Assembly: GCA_946807835.1 (NCBI GenBank)
Contig: OX327695.1
Coordinates: 21,496,501 to 21,560,500 of the forward strand
Direction of reading: 5' to 3'
DNA: 64,000 nt
From: Ailanthus altissimus
Taxonomy: Eukaryota; Streptophyta; Magnoliopsida; Sapindales; Simaroubaceae
The notes beneath the pieces were generated by a model, which was not told the origin of the DNA, made no database searches, and worked only from the letters and a program-made list of their open reading frames with translations. Positions 20,872-34,000 of this stretch are shown here, piece after piece. The translations under genes were made by a program, and so were the position numbers. Every line of letters starts with the position of its first letter. The stretch's first letter is position 1.

Positions 20872-23800
20872 CCGGTCTTAGTCCCAAACTAGTTTATTAG
20901 GTCTTTCATAGATTATTTATTATGATTCGAAGCATGTTTAATTTGCTACTTGCTAATTACCATTATGCTTTGGCGAAGTTAATGGTAATCTTATGACATT
21001 ATTTTATAATATTAATGTATTCGTGACTTAGTCATCCTCGGCTATCTTTTTATGGTAATCAATCTGTTAGTAACTTATTTATCCTCAAGTATCTTTCTTG
21101 TAAACTATTCATCTAGTGATAGTGAATGTTAATTTGGTTTTTGATTAAAATTGAGAAATTTGGTGCTTGATATCCAACCAATTGTTTACGAAGAACAATT
21201 CGGCTTGGTTATCAGGAAAAAGTCGGAGGTAGTACAATTATTCTGTGACATTATAATATGTGTATTTGAATGTATTACAACTATTAATTTGTCATAAATT
21301 TTTCACATAAATACATACATCTTTTACTTAATTGATTTGCTATACGAATGATATTGTTATACCTCTAATGTATAAGGACTTTCTCGATTAGTGGATATTG
21401 AATAGAGCTCGAATGCACTAAAGACGGCATTTATATTAAAGTAGTGCTAACAGCCTCCGCCATTTTTTTTTTTTTTTAAATCTTTTCTATTGTTCAGTCC
21501 AATCTTGAGTCTAAAAGAATAATTAGTTGTACAATCTATTATGCTATAACAAGAATTTAGGTTTTTACTGATGTGATTCAAGGAGGATCCTTTTCTTAAA
21601 GATATACTATAATGTCAAAATTTTATTTTAACTGCACATGTTATAGGGAAGAAAATTAAAATCAAATCTAGACAAGTAAGAGTGTTATTGTACGAACGAA
21701 AATATTTAGGGGCTGAGCCCACACACATACTTAAGGATGTATAACGAGGTAAGTCATATAAGATCAAACTATTTTACAGAGTTTTATTTCTAGGTCGTGA
21801 TTTAGTATACATAGGGTTAATTAAGACTAAAAAAATGTAACCTTATGGCTAAGCCCTACATGGAGGGTATTTAGCCAAAAATGAATGTAAGTGTGTTAGT
21901 AAGACTAATGGAGTAATACAAATTCATACCCTTAAAGTCCTTCTAGAATTAGAAAATTGGTAATTTATTTATTTTATTTGGTAACTAAAATTGTCTTTTA
22001 TTTAAAATAAAATTTATATTTTACCCTTCTTATTTAATAAAATCATTTTTTCATTTTAATAAGATTACAACTCATTAAGTATATAGGATTGCATGAGGAT
22101 AAGGGGTTAAATAGCGTGTTTTAACCTAATACAAACTCTAAACCCTATAAAAAGTCATGCATTACATGTAAAATGCATTATTGAACATCATTTAATAGTT
22201 ATTATTCACTGTTTATTGTTACATAGGCACAATTATTGAGCACAATTCTCTATATATCCATCATCTATAACCTACAAACCATTCATTATTGTTGAACCTC
22301 AATTATAGTCCATCTTCTTGATCTCTCTTGCATCTTGCATTGCACGTAAAATATCTTAAACTATCCAAACATAATTCTTTGTTTTATTTGCCATAGCTTA
22401 CGACTTGAAACCTAAGGGAGCACAAACCCTCATTTTGCATTAATTCATCTTTGGCAAATATGGCATCACAACTTTAACTGTCTTCCCTATTGTTTCATAA
22501 AAATTCAATCATAGTAATAGCTACACATCTGCTCTAGGGCCTCACATTCATACAAATGCATTGCCAACCTATAGGCACAAGATTCAAGAAGATGTTTCCT
22601 TTGACCTTTCAAACTAGGGTTCTTACGACCGAAAACTCTAAATGTTCCTCATATAGAAAAAGAATATATTTCATTGATCTACATTGCTCATATACACACA
22701 CATATCACCCTCTAGACACGTGTTTCTCCACTATTTATTGTGCAAGTCCAACTCTCACATCTCTCATAGTTTAAAGTTGTGGTTTATGAAAAATCCTCTT
22801 TTTTCTAATATAATTGAAGCAAATTCACAACATCAAACTTATTAGACTCCAAGAGCTCTTTAGAGATTTAGTGAACCTTATTCTTAAACTCACAGGGATT
22901 AGGAGGCTGAGATCCACTTTTAGGTCCATATTGTATCTCTATATGATATGTCATGTTAGCATGAGAACCACTACAACCAATAGAGTTTTTCCATATCACG
23001 ATTTCTTAATACTGCCCTAAACAAAGAGGTTGCCAAATATTTAAAAGATACTTTCTAAAATAATGTTTTATATTTCCATAATTTAAATTAGTTTTAAAAT
23101 TATCATTCTAAATTTTTAAAAAAGTGATTCTACGGATTATATTAAATTTTTGGAATTGATTCTTTTTCACTCATTATAACAATTTTTGAATAGTATAATA
23201 GAGTATTAGATTTTTCAAATCTCGAATTTAAATCAAAGATCTTTTCTCTAAGAGTATAATTTGGCTTAATCTTATTTGTAATCATTTTTAGTTTATATTT
23301 ATATACCAAATGACCATTTTTGTTTGACACCTATCGTGTTTTTATATAAAAATTTATTTTCAATGAGAAGGGAAATCTTTTGATTAAGAGAAGAGTATTG
23401 TGATTTATTAAATATTTATGTCATATTTTCTTACTATTGAGGGTGGTTTTGGAGACCATACATGGCAGAATCATACCAATTTTAGTGATTTTGCATGATG
23501 TGGTGAATTGTACGAAAGACACAGCCTGGGCATGAATGATGAATCTCAACTTCTTTACTCCTATGAGTTTAGGAGTAAGCCTTACCAGGCTTTTGAAGAG
23601 CTTCTGGAGTCTAAAAAACTCAGTGTTATAAATTTACTTTGGCAATCTTAAGTGAAATGGATTTTTATAAATAAACTCAGTTTCAAACTGTAAGAGGTAT
23701 ATGAGTTATACTTGCATAACAAATAATAGAGAAACATATATTATTATGGTATATTTAAGAGTTGAAATGTATATATAAATCTACTATAAGGTGCTTGAGG

Positions 23801-24329
23801 GCTTCTATTGGGACTAAATCTTGCTAGTCCAACAAGAGTATGCCGCCTCTCCACTTTCTTAACTTAAAAGAAAAATTTTCATGGTAAATAGCACATGAAA
23901 TCATAGGTCATAGAGTTAGCAAGTACTGACCAAGTCCACATAGAATATCCATCAGCTGGGCTACTAACTTAGAATATCAAAAGAAAGTGAACAATTGAAG
24001 CCGATTGAACAAATAGAAAGGAATTCGAGAAAGACCATTCTTTCCCTCTAAATTCCACTTATAAGAAGAGAAGTTTTCTCATTTTAATTAATTTGATTCA
24101 ATCTTGAAATTCTCTGAACTTTCATTCATAAATTGAAAATACAATTTTTCTTTGAACACAATTGATTTTTCTTTAAAATTATCTGAAAGTCAAAAAGGAT
24201 TTACGAATGGCACTTTAAGAGATGGGTGAATTGGGTATTTAAAAAATAATGCACTTACTAATAATATATATAAACTAAAGTATAAGTAAATGCAGTAAAT
24301 AAGAGAGTAGGGAAAGTAAAAGCTAACAC
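20872..24329. other. Intergenic region downstream of the BAHD gene, no gene recognised
   Basis: AT-rich sequence with short frames only. A more complex island lies at about 22200-23000 (frames at 22556-22774 and 22814-23020, no recognised family) and another at 23400-23660. Neither shows start, splice or domain signals that I can support. They may be old repeat relics. Confidence 0.5.
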
Positions 24330-25030
24330 TGGATGTTTATGTGGTTCGGCCCTTATCCCGGCTTATGTCCGCCCTTCGAAGCTAACCGTATTTGAGGATT
24401 CCACTAGTTTGGTCTATCTTTCAAGACCCTTTAATTAACTTCTCAGGTGTTAATCAAGCATTTACAAATTAGCTTCCCCAGGTACCTATCACACCTTAAT
24501 TAGTTTTCTAGGCACTAATCAATTCCTCATAGTATGTTGGCTTTACCAGGTACCAACTAGACCTTTACAAAGATTAACTTTGGATTCAATTAAACGCTTA
24601 CAATTTAAACTCTCTTAAAGAGTAGATACAATAATTTTAACACAAATATGAATATTTATTTTCTTCTCAAATAATATGAAGATTATACAATACTTTCTTA
24701 TTGTTGTTGAGCTTGAATGAGACTTGTATTTATAGAGATGGAGAAACTAGCCATTTTTTGTCGTTGCTACAGTATCCTTCTCATTGCTACAGTTCAGCTA
24801 TAGTGTCTTGACCATTACAACCATTAACACAGTAACTAGCTATTTGCGTAGTGATTTAACCGTTATGAAAAAGTATCATTGCTACAGGACCATAGTACAA
24901 TACGCGCTACGGTAACAAAAGTTTTAAAATTTTTTCATTTTGATCCATTTTCTTTAACTTTTAAAACTTTGCACTTTAGTCCATGAACATGTTTTTTTCT
25001 ATTGTTTGAAATTTTCAAAATTTTCAAAAT
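24330..25030. repeat. Repeat block, copy 1 (pair with 29815-30580)
   Basis: It begins near ATGTTTATGTGGTTCGGCCC and contains GCTACAGTTCAGCTATAGTG and the end phrase TTCAAAATCATCTAGGCC. The part from about 24410 onward recurs, more decayed, at 29815-30580. The GTGGTTCGGCC phrase is one I associate with plant LTR-type repeats, but I cannot assign the family. Confidence 0.6.
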
Positions 25031-28000
25031 CATCTAGGCCAACATTATTTTGAAAAAATTAGACGATTAAAACTTGAGGAAGGAGATGTTATTCTAATTC
25101 AAAAATATTTTTTGAAGATGCAAACAGAATATATAGGATTTTTTTTAGTATGAACTTGGATAGAGAAGGTAGATTGAAAAATATTTTTTGGGAAGATCTA
25201 AGAAGTAAGGCAGCCTACAAAGATTTTGGAGATGTTATTGTTGGATCTAATATACGTATGGGTGTATACATGTGCAATTGTGTCTATTGCCTAAATACAT
25301 ATCATATACAAATTTAAATCCAACGAAAGCGTGTAACATGCAATAAATAAATATATTAATCACATTAATATATTAGAAAGGTTAGAGAGCTCACCACAAC
25401 GTGTAATGTTATACAAGGTATTTCCTCGGAGTCCGCATGGAGACCAATTCGTGTGCAGTTCTAGTCACCAACTCGGTGGGCTTAGTGAGCTAGAATAACA
25501 ACCCGATATTCAGCCTCGGATTAACTCTTAATCCATAAAATGGCCGGTGTGTGTTTTTCATCATTTTAGAGAAAATAATAAGAAATAGAGAGTTTGAAGC
25601 AATCTAGCATTGCTTCAATTGGAAGCATAGAAAAAAATGAAACAATTTCATTTTTTTTCCTTTTTTTCTTCTTTTTCTCTTTTTTTTTTCTTTTTCTTTC
25701 TTCGTTCTCTTTCTCTCCATTTCGGCTCTTTTCTCTCTCGGGCATCAAATGCCCAAATCACACACCTTGCACACACCCACTTTCTATCTTTCTTTCTTTA
25801 TATATATATATATATAATATAATAATATATTACATAATATAAAAAGAGAGATATTTGATTATTTAATAATTAAATAATTAAAATAAGAAATGACCATTTT
25901 GCCCCTCATAAATAGTGACCAAGTTCACCCCCTAGTGGGTCCCACTAAATTTCACACTTGGATAAACTCAACTAAGCGTCCACAATACGTTACGTGCCAT
26001 TATACAATTAGTAAATAATAATTATTGACTAATTTTTGTATTTAACACTTAAATACAAATACGCACGTATTCCCGGAGTAGTGCTGAATATTGCTAGATT
26101 AAACAATTTAATCTGACATGCTGCCCCAATGCACAACGAGTACACTCCATATCGCGAGACTCCTTAAGTCTTATGTCCAATTCGTCAAATGGAACTATTT
26201 CAAGAGTCCGTGAGCAATGCTCTACACACGTGTCATGAATATACAAATCAATGCGTTAAACCATGCAAGTTGAGGTTACAACGCATACGTATAGTCCTTC
26301 TATCATGATATCCTGGATGTATGGGGATATAGATTATCACCGTCAAATCTCCTAGTGCTCATCTATATCTTATCGCCAGACTCGTATCTCATTGAATAAT
26401 ATGCGTAAACTCTTTTTCTATATTGTTCTACCCTGACGAACGCCTTCCTGAGATAGATACTTGTGGCCACAAGATTTTTTTAGATACAGTCTTGAAGCAT
26501 CTGGATATCAAACTCCCTATACGAACTGACGGATCCCGTATCTGTACACATTAAATTCCATAAGTATCGAACCATATCCAGCGACATCCAGTGACACCCA
26601 GCGGTCACACTATAAAAGGTCTGTGACATGCGTGGAACCAAAGATGGTGGATCACTTACAAGCCCACCGTGGCACTCAGGTCGAAGGACCACGTATACTA
26701 CTCAACTTGAGAGGACCTTCCATTGACAGCTTATATAAGATGTCTATCGGAGGCTTTCATGAGTCTGTCTCATATCCAGTCCTAACTGGATACCCATATG
26801 TCAATACGAGTTCTAATCTCACAGTTGGCTAGGAACGACTATCTATACCCTATAGGTACAATATATGCTGATCTATATAAAAAGATATCTACCGACAGAC
26901 CCGCATTGATAGAAATAGATCAGGGACAATTATTTGAGAACATACTTATGCAACTAGTATTTTCTAGTACCCGATTGTAACATTGTAACTATACAGTTAC
27001 TAATATACTCTCAGGTCTATGTCCCATTACAAACAAGGCTCCAACTCTTAGATCTGCTGAGTATTATAACCAGCTAACATTTAACTGTGCTAATATTTAG
27101 CATTTATATCTCTCAATTTGGCTAACTATGAGTCCTTATCTAAACTCCTTCAAATCTAATCCGAACTCATTCAGATCTACCATGTCTACAACATTACATG
27201 CATAATACCATATTAATGGGTATTAACGATTTAATAAGAATATACTCTTGTATAAATACACAAGTATATGTATATTCAAGGATGGCACGTAAGCATCGAC
27301 CCTAACAGTTATTACATTTGATACCACATATCTAACAAAGAAATATGACATGCCATTCACTTTTTTTGTAGGAGTTAATTATCATGGCCAGTCAATTTTG
27401 TTGGGATGTAGCTTGATTTCATGCAAGGATACTGAGACATTTAAAGAAGGTTGACATGACATAATTTTTAAATATAATCTAATTGACAATGATTGGTTGA
27501 CTAATTTGTACAATGAGAGATATCATTAGGTACCATATTTTGTGAAAAGTGATTTTTAAGTAAGAATGTCAATTACTCAGCGTAGTGAGAGTATTAATGT
27601 ATTTTTTTATGGATATGTTAACTCAAAAATAACTTTGAAGCAATTTGTAGAACAATATGATAATGCATCCCAACAATATGTTAACTCAACAGCGAAGTAA
27701 AGTTGAAAAAGAAAGTATAAGAGATGTTAAGTCTTTTTCCAAGAACTTCCATGTTTAACAGCATATAAGATAAAAAAAAAAAGCAAATTCGAGAGATTTA
27801 CACAATTACAAAGTTTTATGAATTTCAACAAAAGTAAATAAGTAAAATATATTATGAATTACTTCATTTTGTGGGTTCAAAATATGAAATTAAAGAAGAT
27901 GTCGTCATTGGAGAAGGTAAAAGAAGAACTTATTTTAAAGTTTCATTACAAAAAGAAAAGTATGAAGTTAGTTTTAGTTATAAAAGATTTGAATTTAAAG

Positions 28001-28930
28001 GAATACTTTGTAGACATGCTATTACAGTGTTAATACGCAACGATATAATTTTAATTTTAGAGAAGTATATTTTACGAAGATGGAGAAAAGATGTGCGAAG
28101 ATGTCATATTAAGATGAAAATTAATTATGATGCATGGAATTCTACAATTGAACAAACGCGATATGAACAAAATGTGTACTGCTTTTACTAAGGTTACAGA
28201 TATGGCTTAAAAGAACGAAGAAATTTATAAAAATGTATTGAATTTGATCTATAATGCCTTGGAAGAATTGCCAGAGAATGTGAGTAATAAAGGTAACCAG
28301 CCAACTTCTCTTATTCTTCGAAGTTGTAACATTAATATTGATGATACAACAACTAAGACCCAAAACATAATTGATCCAATAATAACTCGAGGTAAAAGTC
28401 GTCCACCTTATAGAAGAAAGCACTCTACAATTTTCAAAAAATCAAGGCTAAAGAAAAAAAAAATTATCTTATAAGTAAGAAAATACTTAAATATGTTACC
28501 TTTCAAACTATTTATACATTTTTTTATTATTTTTTTTAAATTTGTAGAATCTACAAACAAGTGGTCCATCATCTTTTAAAGTGCGTAATGAAATTTCAAC
28601 ACAGGAGAGCAATACCATGATGGTATGTGTCTTGTGTAACTAAACCTACTATTCTTTTGTTATAATTTAAACTACATTTATTATTTGAGATATGATTTAC
28701 TATCTTCATAAGTCCATTCTTATTTGAATCAATTGTCTGATAGTGGTATTTATCCTCTTTAAAGTTATGATTCTTACACAGTAAATGTGATTAAATTTAT
28801 TAATTTATTTATGTTCGTATTTTTATTTTCAAGCATCTTAATAATATTTTTTTCACAACAGCAACAACAAATAATCTCTCGACATGCTAATAATGTGCCT
28901 TATATTTTATTAAAAATTACTTTTACTTCA
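25031..28930 (+). pseudogene. FAR1/FRS-like pseudogene 2
   Basis: It is the paralogue of 16425-18893. Pieces: VILIQKYFLKMQTEYIGFF, SMNLDREGRLKNIFWEDL, YKDFGDVI, then after the solo LTR FDTTYLTKKYDMPFTFFVGVNYHGQS, LGCSLISCKDTETF, HDIIFKYNLIDNDWLTNLY, TQRSESINVFF, and a SWIM region at 27871-28190 running through IRNDIILILEKYILRRWRKDV without the copia LTR found in copy 1. The 3' exon-like pieces (SRPPYRRKHS, TSGPSSFKVRNEIS) follow to about 28930. It shares with copy 1 the same deletion between ETF and the (W)YDMIF/HDIIF block, so that loss predates the duplication. It has several stops of its own. Confidence 0.85.
25239..27307 (+). mobile_element. Solo LTR, family A, in FAR1 pseudogene 2
   Basis: It starts TGTTGGATCTAATATACG and ends CATCGACCCTAACA, and is bordered by GTTAT at 25234-25238 and 27308-27312. 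The uninterrupted paralogue near 16612 reads GATGTTATTATATTTGATACC, which is the pre-insertion site. The 2069 bp sequence aligns with the LTRs at 4690-9017 and 5798-7854. There are no internal coding regions. The family's internal part is nowhere in this window, so its superfamily is unknown. Confidence 0.92.
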
Positions 28931-29663
28931 ATAAAATAGTAGAGATATTAATCTTGGTGTGCTTAGAAGGAAAAAAAACAAATATAATGAAGTGGATTTG
29001 ATTATTTTAGTTGATTATATTTTTCATTCTTTTTTTAAAAGAATATTTTTAATTCTTTTAATAATTTAAATTTAGATTATTTATGCCTATTTTGTGTTGA
29101 CAATGTTATTAAATTTTTTTCTTATGAAATTTAAATACGTTAATATTTATACCATTATTAAGAATCCATAACTTGTTATAACCACCCAATTTAGTACCAA
29201 AATCACCTTTTTAAACCTATCCTAACATGAAGTAATGCATTAACAAACAATAGACCTTTTATTCAATTTTTTTTTTATTAAATGCAACAATATCAATATC
29301 TGTTCAATTAAAACCTTTTAGATATTGATTATCGTTCAAACAAATCACAAATAACAATAAGTTAAAAAAGTAATAAAATAATAAAAAGTGTAAAATTATA
29401 AAGGCTTTAAGAAAAAGAAAAAACCATCACAAATGAAAAAAGAGGGGCATTATCTTTTTTTAATACAGTAAGTCTATTCGTATAGACTATTACTTTTTTT
29501 GGTTATAAATATTAATACAACTAGCACGTGTTGTTAATTCAGGATACATATTTTCGGAACAAATAAACTTATTGGTCTCATATATATATATATATCATAT
29601 CTTTTGTAATCTAATCGTACCACTTATTTAATATTATAGACAACATTTCTCTAATATCGAGGG

Positions 29664-29795
29664 ATATGAACAGAAAGCTATCCGACAAGAAGACCAAGTC
29701 ATGTCATGTCTGACATGTTGTAAAATAAGTGTAAACAGGCCAACTCATCACCCAATACCAAACTAGGAATTAGATCCACACATCCACCCACCAAA
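29664..29795 (+). promoter_or_regulatory. Orphan copy of the BAHD upstream block
   Basis: GAACAGAAAGCTATCCGACAAG through CAACTCATCACCCAATACC and GGAATTAGATCCACA matches 19171-19290 and 58337-58450. After GATCCACACATCCACCC the similarity stops and a repeat block begins. No BAHD coding sequence follows, so this copy is a promoter remnant. Confidence 0.85.
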
Positions 29796-29814
29796 GTTAA
29801 CTGTATTGAAAATT

Positions 29815-30580
29815 TCATTGGGTAAGTCTATCTTTTAAAATTTTTTAATTAATTTTATAAGTGTTAATTAAATTTTTATAAATTAATTTTCTCAAATACT
29901 TATTACACTTTAATTTTTTAAATATTAATCAAACTCTTATAATATATTAATTTTATTGGGTATCAATTAAATTTTTATAAAGATTAACTTTAAATTCAAT
30001 TAAACATTTTTTTTTAAAAGAGGGATTACAACAATTATCAACAATTTCGTACCACTTAAGGGGAGGAAAAGTCGAACTCAGGTGGGGATGTGAGGCCTTG
30101 GGGGACTCAGCCATGTCTCTAAATTCAATTAAACACTTATAATTTAAATTCTTTTAAAAAATAGATATAACAATTTTAACGTAAATATAAATTTTTTTCT
30201 TCTCAAATGATATGAAGATTATACAATGTTTTTCTTATTTTTATTGAACTTGAATAAGATTTATATTTATAGAGACGGAGAAACTAACCGTTTATTGCCG
30301 TTGCTATAGTTCAGCTACAGTGCCTTGACCATTACAATCATTAACACAGTAACTAGTCGTTTGTACAGTGATTTAATCGTTATGAAAAAATGTCGTTGCT
30401 ATAGGATTATAGTACAATACGTGTTACAGTAACTAAAGTTGTGAACTTTTGTATTTTGATCCATTTTTTTTAACTTTTAAAACTTTGTACTTTAATCTAT
30501 TAACATATTTTTTTTTTATTTTTTTAAATTATTAAAATCTTCAAAATCGTCTAGATCAATATTACCTTATAATTTTCTTA
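29815..30580. repeat. Repeat block, copy 2, strongly C-to-T/G-to-A decayed
   Basis: It aligns with about 24410-25040 throughout, for example GAAGATTATACAAT, GTTCAGCTACAGTG and TTCAAAATCGTCTAG. Most differences replace C by T or G by A. A SINE with its own target duplication interrupts it at 30007-30119. Confidence 0.75.
30007..30119 (-). mobile_element. SINE, minus strand, with 16 bp target-site duplication
   Basis: The direct repeat TAAATTCAATTAAACA lies at 29991-30006 and 30120-30135. The copy-1 block near 24590 has this phrase once, so it is the empty site. Read on the minus strand, the insert opens GAGACATGGCTGAGTCCCC (A-box-like), has GAGTTCGAC (B-box-like) and ends in an A run (T run at 30007 on the plus strand). 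That is a short tRNA-derived SINE layout of about 113 bp. Confidence 0.8.
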
Positions 30581-31699
30581 AATTTATTCAAATAATGATT
30601 TGAGCATCAGAATATCTTTAATTAGTATTTGAGAGATTATTTTTAATATTTGAAAGTTAAAGAAAGAAAAGGAGCGATGGATTAAAAAGGACATTTTATC
30701 CTTGGATACGTTACTTTAGTGGTATTTGAATATCAATTTCATCTCTTCTCAACCCTTAAAATTTATCTCATCCATGTATTTTATTTACAAATAGAATGTA
30801 TTGATAGGAATTAGAGAGAGGTTTTAGGGCAAAAATGTATCTTATTAACTAATTAGTGTAATCATATACAAAATGTCTTGACAAGGTTCAAAGAGAGGTT
30901 CTAAGATGAATTAGTATTGATAAAAGAATATGATAACGTAAAAATTGACTTGTATGTCAATTCGTTTTTTTCCCTTTGTAATAGAGCATGTGCAATGCAT
31001 ATTAGATTTGATTCGGGCTTCATCTAGTCAAACAAGCTTAGGCCCAATAACATCACTGTGTATAAAAACAAAATGTAGTTGAAAGAAAAAAAAAAGGCTA
31101 GTTGTCTTACGAAAGAACATCTTGAGCACATTTTTACTTGACACATTTAATTAAAATATTTAAAAAATTAAATATAACTCTACATGATATGAATGGAATA
31201 AAAAAATAGTTAAAAAATAAAAAAGACAAAGGAGTGAATTATTAAAAGAGAAGGAATTCATTCAAAAACTAAAATTATACCAATTACAAATGGGCATATA
31301 CATATTTATAGTGTTTACGAGTCCTTTAATGGCTACACTTGCTAACCAATACAATTTTTCCAAGATATGAACCATTAAAAATGTTGACTATTTATTGACT
31401 TTTAATAGTGATTACATCGATGGTCTTCTCAACATGTGCCACATTGTTGGTATAATAGAATCCACCATTCATGACACTTTTTTATATTTTATTTTATCAC
31501 TTTAGTTGTATTTTAAATTGCCAAGAAAAAAAGATTGGGAGAAAAAACTTAAGTAAAACAGATCTAACTCCATAATATAAAGTGGTCGTGTATAATATTA
31601 TCTCATTAAAAATCTTACTAGAAAAATCGAATAGGATAAAACTTGGTTAAAAGAAAAAAGAGTATAGTGTATGTTTATAGTTGTTGAAGTTCTTTCTTT
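30581..31699. other. AT-rich region, no gene recognised
   Basis: No frame or motif I can name. It may include the 3' LTR side of the copia relic that follows on the minus strand, but I could not find a matching LTR pair. Confidence 0.4.
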
Positions 31700-34000
31700 T
31701 AAGGAATATGCACTATTTAACTAAATGTTCTCTCTCAAAGTAACATCTATTAATTTGACAATTTGTTGAGCCGGTGCATGCCATCTTGTAAACTAATTTT
31801 TTAAAAATTAATGCTAACAAAGATTTTGGTGAACAGATCTACAAAAATATCATTGGAGCATATATGTCTAACATCAATATTTTTGCTTTGCTATAACTCA
31901 TGGGTGTAAAAGAATTCTAGATAAATATGTTTGGTTTAATCTCCTTTGATGATCGTAGCCATATGCATTTTCTACTTATTTCATGTAGTGTAAGATCTTA
32001 GAGTGAATGGATGAGGTGGCAACAAGAGTCTATTTTATAATTCGCAATGAGATGTTGTATTATTATAAGTAAAAACGTATCTCGTATGCAAGCAGGCTTT
32101 ATAAGGATCAGATAAGTACTCAGCATTGGCATAATTAACTAAACCTAAAGTTTCGTAGGTTTATTAGAATAAAATAGTCCTAAAAAACCTATTATTTTAT
32201 AAAGGTAATATAATATATGTTTGATATTATTCTAATGATACGGAGTTGGTACAAAACTAAATCTTGCTAATAAGTTTATCACAAATGCTATATTCGATTT
32301 GGTTTATTATGTTAGATATAGTAAAGCACCAATTTCATTGAGATATAGTATTTCTGGCCAAGAATGTTCTTATCATATTCTTTGGAGTGAAATGAATCAT
32401 TTTTTAAGGTCAAGAGACTAAACAATTATAGGGATAGTAAATGATGAGTTTTATCTATATTGAATCTTCTCAAAATATTTTCAATATAGGTATATTAATA
32501 TATAAAGATTTTGTTTGATTTATGTTCAATCTGCAAGTTGGGACAATATTTTGTGTTCCCTAAGTCTTTCATTTTAAATTCTCTTTTTAAGCATTTTGTA
32601 GTATTTAAGAGCTCTCCAAGAGTTTTAATTATATTTATGTCATCTACATATATAGCCATAATGACAAATCTAGAATTTGACTTCTTTATAAATGTATATA
32701 GACATATTAGGTAATTAATATATCATTATTTTATCAAATACTTGCTTAAGTGGTTGTACCACATACGCCTAAATTATTGTACTAAATATTTTAGGAATTT
32801 TTATATAATTATCTATATTATGTGACCCATATAAATAAATTGTCACGACATTTATAATATATATATATATATATCAATATTTTAGAAGCTCCAAAGCATA
32901 TCAAAAATCAATATATAATTGTATCTATTATAAGGAATAAGTTTCATGATAATCAATACTGAATCTTTGTGGAAAACTTGGGCAACGAGTATTGCTTGGT
33001 ATCCAGTGACCTCGTTGTTTCATTACTTTTTCATACAAAATCTCATTTATGTCATACAGGTTTAACATCTTTAGGTGTTTGGACTACAAGTCTAAATACT
33101 TCGTGCTTGACTAAATAAAATTAATTCTATATGAATTATAGCTAGTCATACCTTTGTCTGCTTTCATCAACTTTTTGTAGCTCAAATTCATCATTCATAA
33201 TAGTAACTATTGCAAATAAAAACACATTGTGAATAATTAATTCATAACATTTTTACGTTTCTCTAGTATAAGCATAATTTAAAGATTTTTCTTTAATTTT
33301 AAACTCTTGTGCCTCTTATATGGCTAATGTTTCTTCTGAATTTTTCTCTTTTCAAGGATTCTTGATGTTGGTGATTTAGATAATGTGGATTTAGCTTAAA
33401 CATAATTTTCAGCAAGATTTTGATTTTTCACTTCTTTTCGTTTTTGCAAAATAACATTATTTTTAACAAGTAATCTGCTACGCTTCTAACGTGCAACAGA
33501 TGATTCATTTTCTACAATTTGATTAGATTTTTCTACAAGAACAATCACCTGGATTAATGTACTAGAAGCTAGCATATATAACTTAGTTACATTTAATGCG
33601 TCTACAAATGTGTTTAGTAATTTGTTGAAAATGAAGAATCCTTTACACCTCATTTTCACATTGATTTATGAAAGAATTTAAAAGACATGGTGGTCATTTT
33701 TTAGGAAAGTTTATGCCTTACTTTAAAAGGTATTATTCTTTCACTTCATTGTAGGAATATTGTCTCATCAAAATAGCAATTCACAAATTATGTAGTAAAT
33801 AAAATACTTATCCAGGGGTTCAAGATACTGTATAATTTATGGTGAGTTAAAACTAACACAAATCCTTTAGCGACATTGAGATCCTATTTTAGTGCATTGT
33901 GGAGGTGGTATAGATACATATACAACACAATCAAAAGTACAAAAATGAAATATATTAGGTTAATGGAGAAGTACAATTTGTAATGGAGAATGTTAATGAT
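31700..34000 (-). pseudogene. Ty1/copia pol relic (integrase end, RT, RNase H)
   Basis: Read on the minus strand from right to left: text like the integrase end and linker (near 33900-33800, IIQYLEPL), the RT entry KHEVFRLVVQTPKDVKPVW near 33080, RYQAILVAQVF near 32980, an RT palm end near 32650-32500 (KTLGELLNTTKCLKREFKMKDLGNTKY, here read in several frames), and the RNase H end with FFYTHEL near 31900 and RHICSNDIFVDLFTK near 31840. These match copia pol text. Stops and frameshifts are frequent and the usual YVDD box is not legible. It is an old, dead copy. Confidence 0.75.

Noticed and set aside
25594..25842. Frames rich in Phe/Ser or Lys/Glu around 5072-5275, 7282-7464 and 25566-25842
   Set aside because: They are translations of the pyrimidine-rich part of the family-A LTR, recur in all three LTR copies and have no domain.
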